Source: Streptosporangiaceae bacterium (GTDB lineage Bacteria; Actinomycetota; Actinomycetes; Streptosporangiales; Streptosporangiaceae). Taken from it: a DNA stretch of 10,450 nt. Within the stretch, counting starts at the first letter, position 1. The number at the start of each line of letters is the position of its first letter. The notes under the pieces were generated by a model. That model saw only the letters and a list, made by a program, of their open reading frames with translations. It was not told the origin of the DNA and made no database searches. The translations under genes and the position numbers were made by a program. The stretch spans positions 1-10,450 of the forward strand of contig JASHSZ010000305.1 in assembly GCA_030040815.1 (NCBI GenBank), read 5' to 3'. Below, in pieces: positions 1-4,949 of the stretch.

Positions 1-579
1 CAGCTGGGCGTGCGGATCGTCATTGGCGAGTCGCACCGCGAAGAGACGCTTCGGGCGGCGGGCATCGCCACGTGCAGGTCGCTGGTGTCAGTGACCAACA
101 GCGACATCGCAAACCTCGAGACGGCGCTGACCGCCCGGGAGCTGGCCGCGGAGCCGCGCATCGTCGTGCGGCTGTACGACGACGACCTGGCCGCGCGCGT
201 GCAGGCGGTCAGCGACAACACGGTCTCGCGGTCAACGTCCTACCTGGCAGCGCCGGAGTTCGCCGCTGCCATGCTCGACCACCAGGTGCTGCGCACGATC
301 GCCGTGGGCAGGCACGTGCTGCTGCTCGCCGACCTGGCGGCCGACGATGACGCCCCGCTGGCCGGCGAGCCGATCTCCGCCGTGCACCGACCGGACCTGC
401 TCCGGGTCATCGCGCTCCGCCGGGCAGGCAGTGCCGCAGTCGAATGGTCGCCGGCACCGGACTATGTCATCCGCGCCGTCGATCGGGTCGTGGTCATCGC
501 AACCAGGGCCGGACTGTCCGGGTTGCTCCGCCCCGAGGACCCAGTCAGGCTCCGCCCCGCCAATCCTGCCGCACCCTAG
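1..579 (+). CDS. TrkA/RCK-type NAD-binding regulatory protein, 3' part
   Basis: The reading frame is open from base 1 to a TAG at 577-579, so the start lies upstream of the window; the GTG at position 10 is internal. About 193 residues are visible. The first ~90 resemble the second half of a Rossmann-type RCK/TrkA_N domain (IGESHREETLRAAGI, then SVTNSDIANLETALTARELA, then VRLYDDDLAARVQ). The rest resembles a TrkA_C-like ligand domain ending in DRVVVIATRAGLSGLL. Members of this family bind NAD(H) or nucleotides and gate K+ channels or transporters in the cytoplasm or at the membrane. Whether an ion-channel domain is fused upstream cannot be seen. The tail after about residue 178 is Pro/Arg/Ala-rich and probably disordered. 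The family call is firm; the exact partner is unknown. Confidence 0.85.
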   Translation, partial: QLGVRIVIGESHREETLRAAGIATCRSLVSVTNSDIANLETALTARELAAEPRIVVRLYDDDLAARVQAVSDNTVSRSTSYLAAPEFAAAMLDHQVLRTIAVGRHVLLLADLAADDDAPLAGEPISAVHRPDLLRVIALRRAGSAAVEWSPAPDYVIRAVDRVVVIATRAGLSGLLRPEDPVRLRPANPAAP

Positions 580-902
580 TTGAGCCCGCCGCTACATGCA
601 CATCTGGCAGATACTTCGCTGTGCGCCGGAAAGGGGACTCCCCAAATACTGATGGCCGAGTTACGCTTCAGGGCAGATCTTCCAGGTGGTTCTGCTGAGC
701 CAGATGTGAAGACCCAGAAAGGTCGGCGAGTGGCCATACTCACACCGGCGCCTGCCGACGGCAGGATGTGGTCAGCCACGCTCCTCCACGGCGGGACGCA
801 CCACACGGCCAGCTGGCGCTCGCGGCCTTCGACCATCCACCACGCCTGCCTTGCCCCAGCGGCGTGCTCGTGCCGGGCAGGCAACCCCTCAGGAGGAGAC
901 AT
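580..902. other. non-coding stretch upstream of the acetate transporter gene
   Basis: No credible gene lies in these 323 bases. Open frames cross it on both strands, but they have no Shine-Dalgarno and their translations look like no protein family. It holds a near-perfect palindrome GGGGA-C-TCCCC at 633-643, a perfect 7-bp inverted repeat CCTGCCG-a-CGGCAGG at 751-765, and a partial CRP-like site AGTGG-N6-TCACA at 729-744. A hexamer TACGCT at 662-667 could be a -10 element but has no convincing -35. No clear factor-independent terminator for the upstream gene was found. The most likely role is a long 5' leader or promoter region for the gene at 903. Confidence 0.5.
891..896 (+). promoter_or_regulatory. 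Shine-Dalgarno that sets a TTG start
   Basis: AGGAGG lies 6 bases before TTG at 903-905 and is a perfect anti-16S match. It fixes the start of the transporter gene at this TTG rather than at the upstream in-frame ATG at 768, which has no such signal and would add 45 residues of non-family sequence. Confidence 0.85.
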
Positions 903-1514
903 TTGAGCACCACAGATGATGCTCCCGCCCCGACGACTGTCTCGGTCGTCAGCACCACGATCGCCGACCCGGCGCCCCTCGGCCTGGCGGCGTTCGCGCT
1001 GACCACGTTCCTGCTCTCTGCTGTGAACGCGGGCTGGGCGAACAACACCTCAGGCCTGGACTGGCTCGGCTACGCGCTCGCCTACGGTGGTCTGGCCCAG
1101 CTGCTGGCCGGCATGTGGGAGTTCAGGAACAGGAACGTCTTCGGGTCGACGGCCTTCTCGACCTACGGTGGCTTCTGGATCGGGCTTGGCCTGTGGGTGC
1201 TGCTGGCCCACGCGTCGACCACGGATAAGGACCTGGGCTGGATCCTGTTGGCGTTCGCGATCTTCAACACCTACATGCTGATCTTCTCAACCCAGCTAAA
1301 TGTGGCCGTCTTCGGTGTGTTCCTGACCCTGGAACTGACCGAGATCTTCCTGTTCATCGGCAACTTCGCCGCGAACTCGACGCTTGGCAAGGTTGGCGGG
1401 TACGTCGGAATCATCACCGCACTCGTGGCCTGGTACGCCTCGGCCGCTGGCGTCATCAATGGCATGAAGGGCAGGGTTGTGCTGCCAGTCGGCAAGCCGC
1501 TGTTCAACCTGTAG
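903..1514 (+). CDS. acetate uptake transporter, GPR1/FUN34/YaaH (SatP) family
   Basis: This 203-residue integral membrane protein has the family signature near its first helix, here DPAPLGL at residues 22-28 (NPAPLGL in SatP). The other family motifs follow in order: YGGLAQLLAGMWEFRNRNVFG (60-80), AFSTYGGFW (84-92) and a C-terminal GRVVLPVG (190-197). Six hydrophobic segments are visible at about 26-44, 54-72, 88-103, 110-128, 134-153 and 164-184, matching the six-helix channel-like fold. The family moves acetate, and in some members succinate, across the cytoplasmic membrane. The first ~20 residues are a Thr/Ser/Asp/Pro-rich cytoplasmic tail. The start is TTG at 903, chosen for the perfect AGGAGG 6 bases upstream. 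A strong hairpin follows the stop, so the gene is probably monocistronic. Substrate preference is inferred from family. Confidence 0.93.
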   Translation: MSTTDDAPAPTTVSVVSTTIADPAPLGLAAFALTTFLLSAVNAGWANNTSGLDWLGYALAYGGLAQLLAGMWEFRNRNVFGSTAFSTYGGFWIGLGLWVLLAHASTTDKDLGWILLAFAIFNTYMLIFSTQLNVAVFGVFLTLELTEIFLFIGNFAANSTLGKVGGYVGIITALVAWYASAAGVINGMKGRVVLPVGKPLFNL

Positions 1515-1533
1515 CCCGCAGGTACTGCACTGC

Positions 1534-1566
1534 CGGAGCCCGGGGCCGCCGCGGTCCCGGGCTCCG
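1534..1566 (+). terminator. strong hairpin terminator after the acetate transporter gene
   Basis: Twenty bases after the stop, C-GGAGCCCGGG (from 1534) pairs perfectly with CCCGGGCTCC-G (to 1566). The inner bases 1545-1548 also pair with 1552-1555 (one G-U), giving about 15 continuous base pairs around a 3-base loop. No T-run follows, which is common for actinobacterial hairpin terminators. Confidence 0.85.
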
Positions 1567-1616
1567 TCGTGCCGATGGTCACACTGTCCACGGGACGCCG
1601 CACCTGCCAGCCCCGA

Positions 1617-1622
1617 TAGCGT
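1617..1622 (+). promoter_or_regulatory. -10 element for a predicted leaderless transcript (MscS-type gene)
   Basis: TAGCGT fits the actinobacterial TANNNT -10 pattern and ends exactly 6 bases before the ATG at 1629, so transcription would begin at or next to the A of the start codon. No acceptable -35 was found, as is often true of such promoters. The same geometry occurs at two other genes in this window. Confidence 0.5.
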
Positions 1623-1628
1623 GGGAGA

Positions 1629-2393
1629 ATGGATCTCCAGGAGCGCCGCCAGCTGGACATGGCCGCGACGATGTCCAAGGTCCGGTCCAGGGCGAGGCCG
1701 TGGCGGTCCATCGCAGCGCTGGTCCTCGCGATCGCCGGCGCGGTCGCAGCGGAGTTCGCTGGCGTGACCGACTACAACGGCTACCGAGTCTTCAGCGCGG
1801 CGGGCCACCACACGCAGAAGATTGTCTGGCTCTGCGGCCTGCTCGCGTTCGTTGTCTTCGGCATGACGGCCGTGATCGGGCTGTCCGCCCGAGCGCGATC
1901 GGGCCTGCGGCCGCTCGTCGGCCAGGCACACGCCGGCGTTGTCAGGTACGTGCTGCTGCTGGCGGGAGTTTTTACGGTCGCGACAATCTCGCTGTACCTG
2001 TTTGGCGTCAAACCGGACAAACTTCTCCTGGGCGGCGCCGTCACGGGAGTGCTGCTTGGCATCGCCGCGCAGCAGTCCCTGGGCAATCTATTTGCCGGGC
2101 TGGTGCTGCTGTTCGCCAGCCCGTTCCGGGTGGGTGATCGGGTGCGGTTCCGTGCGGGCGCCCTTTCAGGCGAGATCGAGGGCACCGTAACCGACCTGAG
2201 CCTCGCCTACGTGCGGCTGGAGACCGCGCAAGGCCAGATGCTCCTGCCGAACTCCCAGGCACTCGCAGCGGCCGTGCTGCTCATCCCGGACGACCGGCAC
2301 ACCAGCCCGACCGCGACCCAGCCCTGCATCGGCGGTGCTGGCCAGGCGGACCCAGCCGCCACCAGTGCAGGCGCCGGAGAGCCAGCGCCGTGA
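1629..2393 (+). CDS. small MscS-type mechanosensitive ion channel
   Basis: The 254-residue protein has hydrophobic helices at about 27-45, 65-86 and 104-126, then the MscS pore-helix region (residues 132-165). The pattern GGAVTGVLLGIAAQQSLGNL leads into FAGLVLLFASPFRVGDRVRF, which parallels the E. coli MscS TM3 and its junction with the beta domain. A short beta-domain-like stretch follows (GEIEGTVTDLSLAYVRLET, then GQMLLPNSQ). MscS channels open under membrane tension to release solutes during hypo-osmotic shock. After residue ~220 the chain is a Pro/Thr/Ala-rich tail, so most of the usual C-terminal alpha/beta cage is absent. The start is uncertain: ATG 1629 has no correctly spaced Shine-Dalgarno but sits 6 bases after a TAGCGT -10; ATGs at 1659 and 1671 are alternatives. 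The gene is convergent with lsr2. Confidence 0.88.
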   Translation: MDLQERRQLDMAATMSKVRSRARPWRSIAALVLAIAGAVAAEFAGVTDYNGYRVFSAAGHHTQKIVWLCGLLAFVVFGMTAVIGLSARARSGLRPLVGQAHAGVVRYVLLLAGVFTVATISLYLFGVKPDKLLLGGAVTGVLLGIAAQQSLGNLFAGLVLLFASPFRVGDRVRFRAGALSGEIEGTVTDLSLAYVRLETAQGQMLLPNSQALAAAVLLIPDDRHTSPTATQPCIGGAGQADPAATSAGAGEPAP

Positions 2394-2400
2394 GATGGCG

Positions 2401-2423
2401 GGGCGGACGCCAGGTCTCCGCCC
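2401..2423. terminator. hairpin between convergent genes
   Basis: GGGCGGA (2401-2407) pairs perfectly with TCCGCCC (2417-2423) across a 9-base loop. It lies 7 bases past the MscS-type stop and 27 bases past the lsr2 stop, so it could stop transcription from both sides. There is no T-run. Confidence 0.6.
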
Positions 2424-2450
2424 GCATCCGGCCTGCCGACAACTGCCGCG

Positions 2451-2786
2451 CTACTGGTTTGCTTCGTATTTGGCGATAACGTTCGCCGGAATGCGACCGC
2501 GGTCGCTCACTTCCATTCCGCTGTGCTTCGCCCAGGCTCGGATTTCGGCGCTCCGCTGCCGATGGGCCGCTGTCCGCCGCTTCGGCCGGCTGACGCGGCT
2601 GCTTACCTTGCGTCCCCGCTCAGCGAACCGTCCGATAACCTCGTCGAACTTCTGGCTGTGCCGCTCGCATAGGTCTATCTCATAATCCCGGCCGTCCAAG
2701 CTGAACGCGCGAGTAAGGTGCTCGCCTTCGGGAATCTCTTTCGAGTCGTAGTCGCATGCGAACGTGACTGAGATCTTCTGAGCCAC
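2451..2786 (-). CDS. lsr2: Lsr2-family nucleoid-associated protein
   Basis: The 111-residue protein begins MAQKISVTF, close to the classical Lsr2 N-terminus. Residues 1-56 form the dimerisation/oligomerisation domain (AFSLDGRDYEIDL at 27-39). Residues 57-78 are a basic Arg/Ser/Lys linker. Residues 79-111 are the DNA-binding domain (AEIRAWAKHSGMEVSDRGRI), with the minor-groove RGR at 96-98 intact. Lsr2 bridges AT-rich DNA and silences acquired genes, an H-NS-like role in actinobacteria. The GTG start at 2784-2786 follows a G-rich Shine-Dalgarno (GGAGG and further Gs); the open frame extends further upstream only into non-homologous sequence. Two cysteines (11 and 40) sit in the N-terminal domain. 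GC by hand is about 63%, lower than glgX (about 68-75% in the lines counted). It may be an accessory paralogue rather than the main Lsr2. Confidence 0.93.
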   Translation of the reverse strand: MAQKISVTFACDYDSKEIPEGEHLTRAFSLDGRDYEIDLCERHSQKFDEVIGRFAERGRKVSSRVSRPKRRTAAHRQRSAEIRAWAKHSGMEVSDRGRIPANVIAKYEANQ

Positions 2787-2808
2787 TTGCGGATCCCCCT
2801 CCCCCGCG

Positions 2809-2838
2809 AATCTATGCCCAGCCCAACGGGCCTGTAAC
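2809..2838 (-). promoter_or_regulatory. candidate lsr2 promoter
   Basis: On the minus strand GTTACA (2833-2838; 4 of 6 matches to TTGACA) is followed after 18 bases by TAGATT (2809-2814), a TANNNT -10. The predicted start near 2802 would give a short leader that still contains the G-rich ribosome-binding site. The spacing is good and the match moderate. Confidence 0.5.
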
Positions 2839-3068
2839 GGCCGCGGCGCAAGGCTGCGGACGGCCAAGCCCGAGCCGGGCCAGGCACCGTCGCGAGGCCG
2901 CCCCTGTAGCCAGGATAATGCCGGTGAATTGCGGATTGGCCATCGTGATCGGGTGCCAGAACGACGAGCTAACCGGTGCCGAACCGGGCCCGCCCGGCGG
3001 CGCAATTCCGAGGCAGCGAGGGCTAGCCAGACACGCGGCGGCAGTTCGGTGCGCCACAATTCGCAAGC

Positions 3069-3094
3069 GCCGCTGTCAGCGGCCGCCCAGGCGG
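3069..3094 (-). terminator. hairpins after the Tyr/Gly-rich protein gene
   Basis: Immediately after the stop at 3095-3097 (minus strand) two adjacent hairpins can form: GCCGCC/GGCGGC around 3082-3095 with a very short loop, and GCCGCT-gtc-AGCGGC at 3069-3083, a perfect 6-bp stem. They share bases, so they are alternatives. They probably separate this gene from lsr2. Confidence 0.5.
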
Positions 3095-4144
3095 CTAACG
3101 GTACCGATACTCGGCGCCGTAGGAATAAGCTTCCTCCGCCGCCGATGGCTCGAGATAGCGCTCGGATCCTGAAACTGGCCGTCGATCGGCTGGATAAGCA
3201 GCATCGCCGATGTTCCGCGGATAGCCGGCGGCCAGATTGTCATTCGGGTACGTCTGGCCTCTGTCGGCGACATGGGGCGCTACAAGGCGCTCGTCGCGGT
3301 AGCCGGAGTCGTCGGCCTCGGCATAGCCGCGATCTGAGCCGACCCGGCGGTCCTCCGGATAGTCGGGGTACTCACCCGTCCGGTAGCCGGCCTCGGTGCT
3401 TGCATAGCCGCCCGGCCCGTAGCCGGCCTGCTCGTAGCCACGCCCGTAACCGCCATCGTCGGCGAACTCGTCGCGTCCGTAGTCCGCCGGATAGCCCTCG
3501 GCCTGGTAGTCGTCACGGTCTGACTGGCCCGCCGGGGCGTAGCCGTCGCCGTAGTATCGCGAGTCGTCGCCGCGGTCCGTCCGGCCGTAGCCGGCCGGGC
3601 CATAGCCGCCCTCGGACTCGTAGCCTGGCCCGAAGGCTGCGTCTTGGTGATCGGGCCCGCCGTCCTGACCAGCGTAGCCGTAACCGCCGGCAGCGTAATC
3701 CGCTGGTCCGCGCTCGCTGCGGCCGTAGTCAGCCCCGCGGCCCGACCGGCCGTACTCGGCGGTGCGGTCCGCGCCGTAACCGCCCGGGTTGCCCGCGGCA
3801 GCGGGTCCGGCGGGCTCGTCGCCGTCCGGCCCGTAATACCAGTCGGACTCCGATCCGCGGTCCTCGCCCTGGCGGGGCGCGCTCACCGGCGAGCGCCCGC
3901 GGCCCCGCGGCGCAGGCCCGCGCTCGAGGATGCCTATCATCCGGCCGAGATCTGCCATGGGGAGCCGGAATGTGCCCGTGCACATTCCCGCCTGCCAGAT
4001 GCTGAAGACCGCGACTCCGGTGTCGGCGTACCAACTCAGCCGCATACTCCGAGAGTTGCCGCGGACGTCAAAGAAGACCTCGCCGAGGCGGGGCAGCGGG
4101 GCTGGATCGGACACGGACACGTATCTTATCGTGGCCCGAAGCAT
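3095..4144 (-). CDS. unknown protein: compact N-terminal domain plus long Tyr/Gly/Asp/Arg-rich disordered region
   Basis: I do not recognise a named family. Of 349 residues, about 13-75 look globular and well formed (GEVFFDVRGNSRSMRLSWYA, then VAVFSIWQAGMCTGTFRLP and a helix DLGRMIGILERG), a beta-rich then helical pattern loosely like PC4-type single-strand DNA-binding domains; that comparison is only an analogy. From about residue 80 to the end the chain is low complexity: about 34 tyrosines in 249 residues by hand count, mostly in GY, YG or YGR contexts, with many Gly, Asp, Arg and Ala and almost no other large hydrophobics. Such sequence is expected to be disordered and to form condensates or multivalent contacts. 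No signal peptide or membrane segment is seen. ATG 4144 has only a weak Shine-Dalgarno; GTGs at 4120 and 4114 are alternatives, and TAAGAT at 4123-4128 could give a leaderless start at 4114. lsr2 lies downstream on the same strand. Confidence 0.8.
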   Translation of the reverse strand: MLRATIRYVSVSDPAPLPRLGEVFFDVRGNSRSMRLSWYADTGVAVFSIWQAGMCTGTFRLPMADLGRMIGILERGPAPRGRGRSPVSAPRQGEDRGSESDWYYGPDGDEPAGPAAAGNPGGYGADRTAEYGRSGRGADYGRSERGPADYAAGGYGYAGQDGGPDHQDAAFGPGYESEGGYGPAGYGRTDRGDDSRYYGDGYAPAGQSDRDDYQAEGYPADYGRDEFADDGGYGRGYEQAGYGPGGYASTEAGYRTGEYPDYPEDRRVGSDRGYAEADDSGYRDERLVAPHVADRGQTYPNDNLAAGYPRNIGDAAYPADRRPVSGSERYLEPSAAEEAYSYGAEYRYR

Positions 4145-4169
4145 GCGATCTGTCCAGTTAATGCGGCTA

Positions 4170-4186
4170 CAGTACGCATCGTACTG
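4170..4186. promoter_or_regulatory. perfect inverted repeat, candidate operator of the Tyr/Gly-rich protein gene
   Basis: CAGTACG-cat-CGTACTG is a 7-bp perfect inverted repeat with a 3-base centre. On the minus strand it contains two TANNNT hexamers (TACGAT, TACTGT), and it lies 26-42 bases upstream of the ATG at 4144, where a repressor site overlapping the -10 would be expected. The regulator is unknown. Confidence 0.45.
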
Positions 4187-4195
4187 ATCACCTAG

Positions 4196-4211
4196 TGTGA
4201 CCTAGCACACG
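4196..4211. promoter_or_regulatory. partial CRP-like site
   Basis: TGTGA-CCTAGC-ACACG matches the CRP-type palindrome TGTGA-N6-TCACA at 8 of 10 positions and keeps the GTG-N8-CAC core. It sits upstream of the minus-strand gene ending at 3095. Cores of this kind are expected by chance a few times in 10 kb, so the call is weak. Confidence 0.25.
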
Positions 4212-4226
4212 GAGAGCGGCTCGGAA

Positions 4227-4244
4227 CGGCCGGGATACCGGCCG
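4227..4244. repeat. perfect GC-rich hairpin of unknown role
   Basis: CGGCCGG-gata-CCGGCCG forms a 7-bp stem with a 4-base loop. It is far from any stop codon, so it is not an obvious terminator. It could act on transcripts entering this gap or be a protein-binding palindrome. Confidence 0.4.
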
Positions 4245-4449
4245 CTGGGGTGCACGAGAGCCGTCCTGCCGGGCAGATTCGTGATCCTGGCTGCGCGGCG
4301 ACAACGGCAAGTGACATGATTGTCCGCGCGCGCTCGGCGGTTTCGCGGTCGACGCGTCCGGCACGCAAACTACCCGTTGGGAACATCAGGCTAGCGCGAC
4401 GCGTTGCACGATTCGACGGGGCAATTGTCGTAGCGCGCGAGAAATCTTC

Positions 4450-4461
4450 GTCTAGCTAGAC
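4450..4461. repeat. 12-bp perfect palindrome
   Basis: GTCTAGCTAGAC reads identically on both strands and carries two of the CTAG tetramers clustered in this gap. It lies about 175 bases before the wbl start. A dimeric regulator site is possible; no known consensus was recognised. Confidence 0.35.
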
Positions 4462-4587
4462 CCTACCGCGTCCGGCGGGTCCGCTGAACGATGGCGAGCG
4501 GTGAGCGCTAGCAGGGCACGGGATGACCGCACCACCTGATGTGACTACTTGAGATTGCATGGTTGACCGACTACGTGGGACTTACGT

Positions 4588-4611
4588 GCTGTGGTCACCG
4601 ATGACCACGGC
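4588..4611. promoter_or_regulatory. inverted repeat just upstream of the wbl ribosome-binding site
   Basis: GTGGTCA-ccga-TGACCAC (4591-4608) is a perfect 7-bp repeat. As RNA it extends to about 10 bp (4588-4611) with one U-G pair. It ends 10 bases before the Shine-Dalgarno of the wbl gene, so it is either an operator near the transcription start or a leader hairpin affecting translation. Confidence 0.5.
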
Positions 4612-4634
4612 TAGCTGGCTGAGGAGAGCTATTC

Positions 4635-4934
4635 ATGTCTGAGGTACGCCGCCAAGCCGCCCTGCTGCAACGGCCGAACTGGGGCTGGCAAGACGAGGCT
4701 TTGTGCCGAGGGCGGGACGTCGTGCTCTTCTTCGGGCCAGACGGGGAGCGTCAGCCTGAGCGGGAGATCCGCGAGCGCAAGGCAAAGGCGCTGTGCGCGG
4801 CTTGCCCCGTCAGGGCCGAGTGCCTCACCTACGCGATCAGCCGGCCGGAGAAGTACGGCACCTGGGGCGGGCTCAACGAGGACGAGCGCTCCTCCGAGCG
4901 CCGCCGCCGGATGCGCCGCGCCAACGCCGCCTGA
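4635..4934 (+). CDS. WhiB-like (Wbl) Fe-S transcriptional regulator
   Basis: The 99-residue protein has the four Wbl cysteines at 24, 54, 57 and 63 (ALCRG, then ALCAACPVRAEC), which bind a [4Fe-4S] cluster that senses oxygen or nitric oxide. The following beta-turn is YGTWGGLNEDER (74-85) and the C-terminus is strongly basic (RRRRMRR), the DNA-contacting part. Wbl proteins act in the cytoplasm, usually by binding region 4 of the primary sigma factor. The insert FFGPDGERQPEREIRERKAK between the first and second cysteines is closest to WhiB3-type members from memory, but the subclass is not certain. The start ATG has a strong Shine-Dalgarno (GAGGAGAG, 4621-4628) 6 bases upstream. It is followed 15 bases later by a Cys-rich mini-protein gene, probably cotranscribed. 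Confidence 0.95.
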   Translation: MSEVRRQAALLQRPNWGWQDEALCRGRDVVLFFGPDGERQPEREIRERKAKALCAACPVRAECLTYAISRPEKYGTWGGLNEDERSSERRRRMRRANAA

Positions 4935-4949
4935 TCACAGGATCCTCGC

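Larger units (their letters stand above)
2787..3094. other. intergenic region holding the lsr2 promoter and an upstream terminator
   Basis: These 308 bases separate lsr2 from the next minus-strand gene. They contain the lsr2 promoter (2809-2838) next to lsr2 and hairpins that probably end the upstream gene (3069-3094). Between them I see nothing I can support. A 43-codon minus-strand frame beginning near 2943 has no Shine-Dalgarno. Confidence 0.6.
4145..4634. other. large divergent regulatory region with several inverted repeats
   Basis: This 490-base gap between the leftward Tyr/Gly-rich protein gene and the rightward wbl gene has no supported gene. It is visibly less GC-rich than the coding regions (about 57-60% in 4501-4620). 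It contains perfect inverted repeats at 4170-4186, 4227-4244, 4450-4461 and 4591-4608, a CRP-like half-perfect site at 4196-4211, and seven CTAG tetramers (starting at 4192, 4202, 4391, 4452, 4456, 4508 and 4611). Weak promoter-like pieces (TTGAGA at 4549, TTGACC at 4563) lack convincing -10 partners. Most likely it holds the promoters and operators of both flanking genes. Confidence 0.6.

Noticed and set aside
768..902. N-terminal extension of the acetate transporter from ATG 768
   Set aside because: A perfect AGGAGG sits 6 bases before TTG 903, and the extension has no similarity to the family.
580..902. Riboswitch (for example c-di-AMP type) upstream of the acetate transporter
   Set aside because: The conserved segments of the ydaO-type element could not be found, and only isolated palindromes are present.
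580..906. 108-codon frame starting with TTG right after the first gene's stop, and its near-exact antisense partner (576-902)
   Set aside because: No Shine-Dalgarno, no family-like motif in either translation, and the forward frame simply ends in the TTGA of the real transporter start. Treated as non-coding.
2812..2943. Short minus-strand frame (about 43 codons) between the Tyr/Gly-rich gene and lsr2
   Set aside because: No Shine-Dalgarno before its ATG, and it overlaps the lsr2 promoter elements. Kept as non-coding.
2787..3059. Longer Lsr2 frame beginning at 3059 on the minus strand
   Set aside because: The added ~91 residues are Arg/Pro/Ala-rich with no Lsr2 similarity; GTG 2786 with a G-rich ribosome site gives the classical MAQK start.
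2929..4005. 358-codon plus-strand frame, extremely Arg/Pro/Ser-rich
   Set aside because: It is the antisense shadow of the Tyr/Gly-rich gene; repeated YGR/GY codons produce Arg/Pro/Ser strings in that frame. It has no ribosome site and no globular part.
4250..4459. 69-codon plus-strand frame in the wbl upstream gap
   Set aside because: GTG start without a separate ribosome site, Arg/Ser/Ala-rich translation, and it ends inside the CTAG palindrome; no family recognised.
4211..4560. tRNA or other structured RNA in the divergent gap
   Set aside because: No convincing T-arm (GTTCRANYC) within paired arms or cloverleaf spacing was found; TTCG-containing pieces near 4278 and 4411 do not fit.
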